A stretch of DNA of 39,291 nucleotides from JALJPB01 sp034111045 (GTDB lineage: Bacteria; Pseudomonadota; Gammaproteobacteria; Enterobacterales; Alteromonadaceae), in contig JAWUYA010000038.1 in the NCBI GenBank assembly GCA_034111045.1, positions 1 to 39,291 on the forward strand, written 5' to 3'. Shown here one piece after another: positions 34,801 through 39,291 of this stretch (position 1 is its first letter; each line of letters begins with the position of its first letter). A program made the position numbers and the translations under genes. A model generated the notes under the pieces. It was not told where the DNA came from. It saw only the letters and a program-made list of their open reading frames with translations, and made no database searches.

Positions 34801-34833
34801 ATTAAATAAAAAGTCACCTGTGAAACAAACTGG

Positions 34834-35508
34834 TTAATCAGCATTTTCTTTTAAATGCCATAGTTTAGACATATATTTTAATACTTTATTGATTCGCTTA
34901 GGATGATGCAAATTGCGCAATCGGTTGTTTAAGGCTGGTATTGGAATTGAATGGTCTTTAATACGATTAAAAAATATTGAAAAAAACTCATCCATATAAA
35001 TCTCATATTCTTTACTTTGGTATACACCTTGCCAATTTATTGTTTTATTATGGCTATAATTATCTGTTAAACGTTCTAATTTCGACACAAAGTTCACTTG
35101 TACATCATCTCCAATACAATGTGATTTAACAACGTCTAAAAAAATATCTAAACATTCTCCTCGTGGTATAGTATTAAAAAACCCCCCTATATCAACAGTC
35201 GAGTGATTTCTTTCATTGAGTAGAACATTAAATTTATCATAGTATTGTTCGAACTTGTGGACAATTGCCCGATCTAAAACGCGAATTTTTGGCTTTAAAA
35301 TATTCCTTTGTTGCGCAAAAACTTTATTACAAAAATCAGAACCATCTAACCCTTCACTAACTAATACCAAAATTTTTGAGGCTAACTCTTCTGGCAATTT
35401 GTTATTAGCAATAGCCTTGTTGAGTCCTGAGCTGATAACATCAGTAATCTGGCGAGGTACTATTCCATCGCATGAGTATTGACATTTTCCATATTGTGAA
35501 CACTTCAT
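34834..35508 (-). CDS. Hypothetical protein, 224 residues
   Basis: I do not recognise a family. The predicted protein is soluble, with no signal peptide or membrane segment, and looks mostly helical. Three cysteines cluster at the N-terminus (Cys3, Cys9, Cys13) and could bind metal with a further cysteine. The C-terminus is rich in basic and aromatic residues (NNRLRNLHHPKRINKVLKYMSKLWHL), which might suit nucleic-acid or protein contact. A GGA lies eight bases before the ATG. The long intact frame and even residue composition support a real gene. The MITE lies just downstream. Confidence 0.7.
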   Translation of the reverse strand: MKCSQYGKCQYSCDGIVPRQITDVISSGLNKAIANNKLPEELASKILVLVSEGLDGSDFCNKVFAQQRNILKPKIRVLDRAIVHKFEQYYDKFNVLLNERNHSTVDIGGFFNTIPRGECLDIFLDVVKSHCIGDDVQVNFVSKLERLTDNYSHNKTINWQGVYQSKEYEIYMDEFFSIFFNRIKDHSIPIPALNNRLRNLHHPKRINKVLKYMSKLWHLKENAD

Positions 35509-36426
35509 TCAAAGTTCCATTTTAAAAAAACAGTTAATATCCAAGAAGAGAATAAATTTTCATATAAATTGTAGCGTATGACAGTAAAAATGTGATGAAA
35601 ATCATAGCTGTAATGTTAACCTGAACAGCACAGTAATTTGATAGCGTCAACTTATACCAATGAACGGTGGGTTTGCTGGCTTAGTTCACCTTCAGACTAA
35701 ACCGAAACGACTCATTAACAAAAAAATAATAATCAAACGATTCATATATTTATCTATTGGAAACGTTGGCTATCAAAAGACTTTCAACATAATGCATTTG
35801 TTCAGCCATGTCCGCTTCAGGTCAAAATATATAAAAGTTTTATTCATAACCCTCATATTCTAACTACCACGCAGGGCCAGTTTTTAACCTAACCAACTAT
35901 AATTGATAATTTGAATATATGGAAGTCTTTTGCAAATGCTGGCCTATAATAATTCCAAGCGTAATAACTACTGCAAGACCCTCCAGCCAAAATAAACTAT
36001 GCTAATAGACTATCCCAACCATCATAACGATTAACTATAAAGAACATCTTAAATTAAAATTTTTCACTTCAATAAAATGACTGATTTTTACCGTAAGTTG
36101 GCTATTGGCGTTATTGCTGCATCATAATCAGCAACCACTCAAATTTTAGCTGAGTTAACACCGTTATTAGGCAATAACTGTAGCGTAAAATTGATAAGGA
36201 AAAGGCTTATGCGCTATTTAAACAAGTATCAGCATTCGCTTTACCATGTAATCGCTGTAAACCTACGTGTTCGGTAAATTCACATAAATGCTCAGCCGTT
36301 TCTACGGCTCCGGTAAATATAGTTTCAAATTGTGTGGACCTCATCTTTAATTAGGTTTTGCTGTTCGTTAAAGTGGGGGAAAGATCAAGTTCCGCTTTAA
36401 ATTTTTATTATATGCCTTTTGCCTAT
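35509..36426. other. Long gene-poor stretch
   Basis: 918 bases hold only one possible small gene (listed separately at 36207-36344). A plus-strand frame at 35660-35863 has no ribosome-binding site and a low-complexity basic composition, so it is not called. GCTGT..ACAGC pairs near 35609-35631. Short broken frames between 36070 and 36200 suggest decayed coding DNA that I cannot identify. Confidence 0.4.
36207..36344 (-). CDS. Possible 45-residue small protein
   Basis: ATG 36344 to TAA 36207 encodes 45 residues with protein-like composition (FETIFTGAVETAEHLCEF, then TEHVGLQRLHGKANADTC). It is one or two amphipathic helices and is unlike the low-complexity frames around it. The ribosome-binding site is weak. 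It could be a small gene, or the surviving start of a longer decayed gene that continues toward 36070. No family recognised. Confidence 0.3.
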   Translation of the reverse strand: MRSTQFETIFTGAVETAEHLCEFTEHVGLQRLHGKANADTCLNSA

Positions 36427-36933
36427 TTAGCGCTCAGAACTAGAGCTACTTCCCTCGCTCTGTTGATTTAAAATCTGGGATATTTTTTCTTTTTCCCATT
36501 CTTCACCCAATGGTTGAAATACATGTAAAGCGAGGCCAGCAATAAGCACACTAAAAGATAAGAATACTACAATCAATGGACCTAAATTTTCTCCATCATT
36601 GTAGTTAGGCAACATGAAGAGGAGAAATACTGCAATTAAAAATGCAGAGAATGCATAAAAATATTTTATAGATTTAACCTTCTCTTTTGCTTTGTTTTGT
36701 TGAAAATTATCTTTAATCATATTCGCGTCCTCTTCTGTTTGCAGGTTTTTTTCATTATCTATAGCATGTATAAGCTCATCAGTTGGTATTTCAAAAACCT
36801 CAGCCAAAGACTTCAAGGTTTCAGTTCTAACGCTTTCTCCTTTTTCTACTCTTTGAATTGTAAGCACATTTAAATCGTTTAGTTGCGCCAATTGTTCTTG
36901 AGACCAGCGTTTTTTGAGCCTTAATAATTTCAC
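36427..36933 (-). CDS. XRE-family regulator with two membrane helices
   Basis: A 168-residue protein. The N-terminus is a helix-turn-helix of the XRE/Cro type (KLLRLKKRWSQEQLAQLNDLNVLTIQRVEKGE, ETLKSLAEVFEI, about 1-60). A charged linker follows, then two membrane segments (YFYAFSAFLIAVFLLFMLP and LGPLIVVFLSFSVLIAGLAL), with a polar C-terminus ending in a serine run. A DNA-binding domain tethered to the inner membrane is implied. The start is GTG 36933, with AAGGAG six bases upstream; an in-frame ATG at 36984 lies above that site. It faces away from the metzincin gene by 184 bases on the same strand. Confidence 0.85.
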   Translation of the reverse strand: MKLLRLKKRWSQEQLAQLNDLNVLTIQRVEKGESVRTETLKSLAEVFEIPTDELIHAIDNEKNLQTEEDANMIKDNFQQNKAKEKVKSIKYFYAFSAFLIAVFLLFMLPNYNDGENLGPLIVVFLSFSVLIAGLALHVFQPLGEEWEKEKISQILNQQSEGSSSSSER

Positions 36934-37168
36934 AGGTAACTCCTTTTGTTGTTGAATACTAATGAGGTTGTTAACCGATAACATTCACCATCACGGTCAA
37001 TGGGTTGATAAGCAATACAAAAAATGGGAAGCAATAATAAAGTTTAAGACTGACATTACGCGCCTTTTTGTGGGCTGAAACGTTAGTCTAACCGGCTTTT
37101 CGGCCTTAACGATAGCAAATAACGCGACACCTGCTACCTAATCGCTAAATAAGCGTCACAGCAACCAC

Positions 37169-38047
37169 TTAATCGTTATTACGCCACAAAGGTGGCAATT
37201 CATCACCATCATTTGGTATTAAAAACACGCTATACAAGATATCTACTTTGTTAGTATCACCGTGCATGAAGTAATCATCATTATTTAAATCAACATATTC
37301 AGGATCCCAAGCTTCAGAGCCTGCATACATCAAGTCTTTACCTGTATCAGAGGTATGAGATACACCTAAGGCGTGAACAACTTCATGAATTAATACATGT
37401 TCAACATAACCATGACTGTCTTCATTAGTGGAAAACTGATTTCTGGAGCAATCATAGGCTGAATTTAAGGTGGCATTGTGAAGATAAACCCCAACCATAT
37501 GACCACCATTTACACTCGCATCACCGCATGATCTTTGATGTGAGCCTTCAAAGTAAACAACATATAGTTTGTCAGGGTTAAACCAATCCATTTGTTTTAA
37601 CTTTTCTTCAATAGTGTCACGCATAAACCAATCAGATTGATGTAACTCTGTGTTAGTTTCAGTCATAGGCCAGAAAGTAATATCAACATCACCGTTATCT
37701 TGCAGGTCTAACTTAAGCTGCTTACCACTGGATATATCATTGAACCAAGTATTAGCCGCAAGAATTGACGTCTGTAACTGATAATTTTTATCTCGACCTT
37801 TATCTTCATTACCTGATGGCACCGCATAGAGAATATGAACCGTGTTTGAACTTTGTGGCTGATCGCCTTGGTCTGTTGTTACACGCGTATAGGTGTCTCC
37901 TAAAGTTGGTTGTGTGTTAATGGGTGTTGTCGTGTCAGGTGATTGTGTGACAATGGGTGCTGTTATCGTTTCAGGTGAACTTGAATCACCTCCACCACAC
38001 GCGGATAAAATTAATATTGATGTTATTGTTATTGCTAACTTCTTCAC
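37169..38047 (-). CDS. Metzincin-type zinc metalloprotease lipoprotein
   Basis: A 292-residue lipoprotein with a lipobox (LILSAC, Cys17) followed by GGGDSSS and a Thr/Pro-rich tether (about 20-60). The catalytic zinc motif is HEVVHALGVSH (221-231), the metzincin HExxHxxGxxH, with the Met-turn methionine at DLMYAG (Met240). Cysteines at about 174 and 200 may form a disulfide. It would be a protease anchored to the outer membrane or the periplasmic face. The start is GTG 38047, with TAAGGA upstream. The frameshifted secreted-protein gene ends 18 bases before it, so they are likely one operon. Confidence 0.9.
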   Translation of the reverse strand: MKKLAITITSILILSACGGGDSSSPETITAPIVTQSPDTTTPINTQPTLGDTYTRVTTDQGDQPQSSNTVHILYAVPSGNEDKGRDKNYQLQTSILAANTWFNDISSGKQLKLDLQDNGDVDITFWPMTETNTELHQSDWFMRDTIEEKLKQMDWFNPDKLYVVYFEGSHQRSCGDASVNGGHMVGVYLHNATLNSAYDCSRNQFSTNEDSHGYVEHVLIHEVVHALGVSHTSDTGKDLMYAGSEAWDPEYVDLNNDDYFMHGDTNKVDILYSVFLIPNDGDELPPLWRNND

Positions 38048-38065
38048 TAAATTATTCCTTAGTTG

Positions 38066-38340
38066 TTATGGAGCAGCGAAATCCAAAATTGCTCTTGTTC
38101 CTCTGATTATGGGAAAGACGAACTCACCGTTCAAAACATATAAGCCTAGATAAGAAATGGTACCTTTTGTCAAATAATTTTTAGAAAAAGAAATGTACAA
38201 TTGATAATCTCTGCCCCTTATTAAATTATATGATCTGATTACGTTATTCTTTCTTTTAACTCTAATTTTTGACCAAATCCCAGAGTACTAAAAATGAGTA
38301 ATAGAATTGTAGCTAATATAGCTTTTAGACATTCTTTCAA
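38066..38340 (-). pseudogene. Frameshifted gene for a small secreted protein
   Basis: A strong AAGGAGG precedes TTG 38340, which opens a signal peptide (CLKAILATILLLIFSTLGFG) and stops at 38239. In the -1 frame, coding resumes (NNVIRSYNLIRGRDYQLYIS, LGLYVLNGEFVFPIIRGT, RAILDFAAP) to TAA 38066. Joined, they make about 91 residues. The shift must fall between about 38290 and 38240. The local bases do not form a classic slippery heptamer, so mutation is likelier than programmed shifting. The family is not recognised. It precedes the metzincin gene by 18 bases. Confidence 0.65.
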
Positions 38341-38893
38341 GTTGTCCTCCTTAATTTTTTGTTTTTAACGTTATTTTATTAAATTGATTGGCTAAAGTTA
38401 GCCAATATTAACGCTCAAACCCTTGATAAATAGTCGATTTAATGACCTTTATTTTTTGTATATTTTATTCTATCACAATTTATACAGTTAAACTTTAGTA
38501 TTAGGCATGCCAATATCGTAATTTTTTTATATAAAAAAATAGCTTGACTGAATATTATTACTCTTATCTTATTCTCCCTCTAGCGGGTTGTAGACTCCCT
38601 TGACATTTCTGCGCATCACTTACCTAGTCAATAATTAGGGCCAAATTTACTCACCCACTATAAAAGTTGATATAAGGAAATTCAATAAAAAGGTTAAGAA
38701 AAACATAATGATAATTACCTTATCAAAGCTTATATAGTTGAAAATATAAACTTCACAGGCTTGCTTTAAATCCTTAATATTTTAATCAGACTCATTATTA
38801 ATGAGTGCGTTTGTTGAGCTTTACCCTACTGGATTAAATTTCAAAATAAACTGGACCCCCACATAAAGAGCATTAGTAACGATAGAGCGTTAG
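38341..38893. other. AT-rich non-coding region with palindromes
   Basis: It contains three palindromes: ATTGGCTAA/TTAGCCAAT (38387-38406, two-base centre), a perfect 20-bp A/T palindrome at 38521-38540, and ACTCATTA-T-TAATGAGT (38790-38806). TTGACT (38544-38549), 17 bases, then TCTTAT (38567-38572) make a plausible plus-strand promoter just after the A/T palindrome. No gene seen. Confidence 0.5.
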
Positions 38894-39291
38894 TCATTAA
38901 TAAAGCTTAATGCTTTGATGTTAAAATCGATTAAGGTAGTTGGACATTATGTGGTGTGCCATGCTCATTAGAAGTCACTTTGGGCTTGTGATCATTGCGA
39001 ACATCATAACCGTACACCCCTTTTTTGTGGGCATCGAAACTGCCCACAATGCCAACAAAACACAACGTCACAATGGCTGGCTCGGCAAAAAGCAAAGCGC
39101 TTACCCGTTGAGTATTTCATGGTAACGTTTACCTTGCCCTTTGAGTTAAGAGCATTAGCAAGAAGGCACTCTATCAACTGATGTTTTCAGTCACATCGTC
39201 ACTATTAAAAGACTTTGCTACCCGTCAGGGCTTAGGCCAAATAGGGTTTACTTCTGTCCTTCATACACATAGTCGAAGGAGAGCGTTACAT
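38894..39291 (+). pseudogene. IS91-family transposase, degenerate, cut by the right edge
   Basis: The frame shows the IS91 zinc-binding domain pattern C..C-x2-C..C-x4-C-x2-C (WACDHC, then FCGHRNCPQC). It continues with QWLARQKAKRLPVEYFMVTF and TLPFELRALARRH, typical of IS91 transposases. A TAG stop at 38969 interrupts the zinc domain. Near 39170 the frame shifts: YQLMFSVTSSLLKDFATRQG and VLHTHSR continue in another frame to the window end, where the HUH catalytic region should begin. The usual N-terminal 30-50 residues are missing. The copy is inactive, although the rest may lie beyond the edge. Confidence 0.85.

Noticed and set aside
35660..35863. A 67-residue plus-strand frame.
   Set aside because: No ribosome-binding site, and the composition (Lys/Ile/Phe-rich) is that of chance translation of AT-rich DNA.
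28400..37170. Integron or superintegron cassette array, suggested by many small unrelated minus-strand genes and repeated strings such as AGCCGTTATA (28856 and 29013).
   Set aside because: No integrase gene, and no paired RYYYAAC/GTTRRRY core sites around the genes. The hairpins found differ from each other and are too short for attC.
38239..38290. Programmed -1 frameshifting in the small secreted-protein gene.
   Set aside because: No X-XXY-YYZ slippery heptamer in the correct phase and no clear downstream pseudoknot. Mutation or sequencing error is simpler.
38940..39125. A 61-residue plus-strand frame near the right edge.
   Set aside because: It is the wrong frame of the IS91 transposase relic. 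The neighbouring frame carries the zinc-domain cysteines and the conserved transposase segments.
1..39291. CRISPR array, tRNA or rRNA genes, or a prophage.
   Set aside because: No spaced direct repeats, no tRNA-like cloverleaf with CCA end, no rRNA signature and no phage structural or integrase genes were seen on either strand.

Overview
The window looks like a chromosomal segment of a low-GC marine gammaproteobacterium, most likely Alteromonadales and close to Colwellia or Thalassotalea. This is inferred from gene content and protein similarity recalled from memory, not from a search. The gyrA / ubiG / nrdA-nrdB-yfaE neighbourhood is the same one found in E. coli. The DNA is AT-rich, with long intergenic spacers and many TTG and GTG starts.

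Positions 1-15.5 kb are mostly core genome. gyrA (minus strand, cut by the left edge) diverges from ubiG and a HAD phosphatase. The aerobic ribonucleotide reductase set follows: nrdA, nrdB and the ferredoxin yfaE, with a probable pair of NrdR boxes before nrdA and hairpins between nrdA and nrdB. A REC-GGDEF-HPt protein converges on yfaE, and both genes use the same CTAG for their stops. Then come a 15-bp tandem repeat array, yciB-yciI and a DUF1311 protein, an AI-2E family permease, a periplasmic EF-hand protein and an AroG-type DAHP synthase. Between the last two genes, both on the minus strand, a plus-strand promoter and an intrinsic terminator outline a possible unannotated small RNA of about 110 nt.

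Positions 15.7-25.4 kb form a nucleoside uptake and salvage island: deoD, a TonB-dependent receptor, deoB, udk, nupC, tdk, upp, deoA and cdd. Together they would import nucleosides across both membranes and feed them into salvage or into (deoxy)ribose phosphate. deoC is not in the window. upp is frameshifted and probably dead. The promoter regions of cdd-deoA and deoB share an operator-like motif (TTGACC-N4-GGTYATAT), which suggests one regulator.

Positions 25.6-39.3 kb are an accessory region. Most genes are small, on the minus strand, and separated by long non-coding stretches: a NAPE-PLD-like lipoprotein, an RhlE-type helicase, a small membrane protein, a GNAT gene lacking a standard start codon, a CPXCG protein, DUF3297, a GNAT remnant, an amidohydrolase lipoprotein, a secreted CX5R phosphatase-like protein, DUF6356, an unrecognised 224-residue protein, a membrane-tethered XRE regulator and a metzincin lipoprotein. 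Decay and mobility are visible: a 157-bp MITE with 26-bp imperfect inverted ends and a perfect 8-bp target duplication, a frameshifted secreted-protein gene, and a degenerate IS91-family transposase at the right edge. No complete new system was found. The strongest leads are the sRNA candidate, the MITE, the shared nucleoside operator and the upp lesion.
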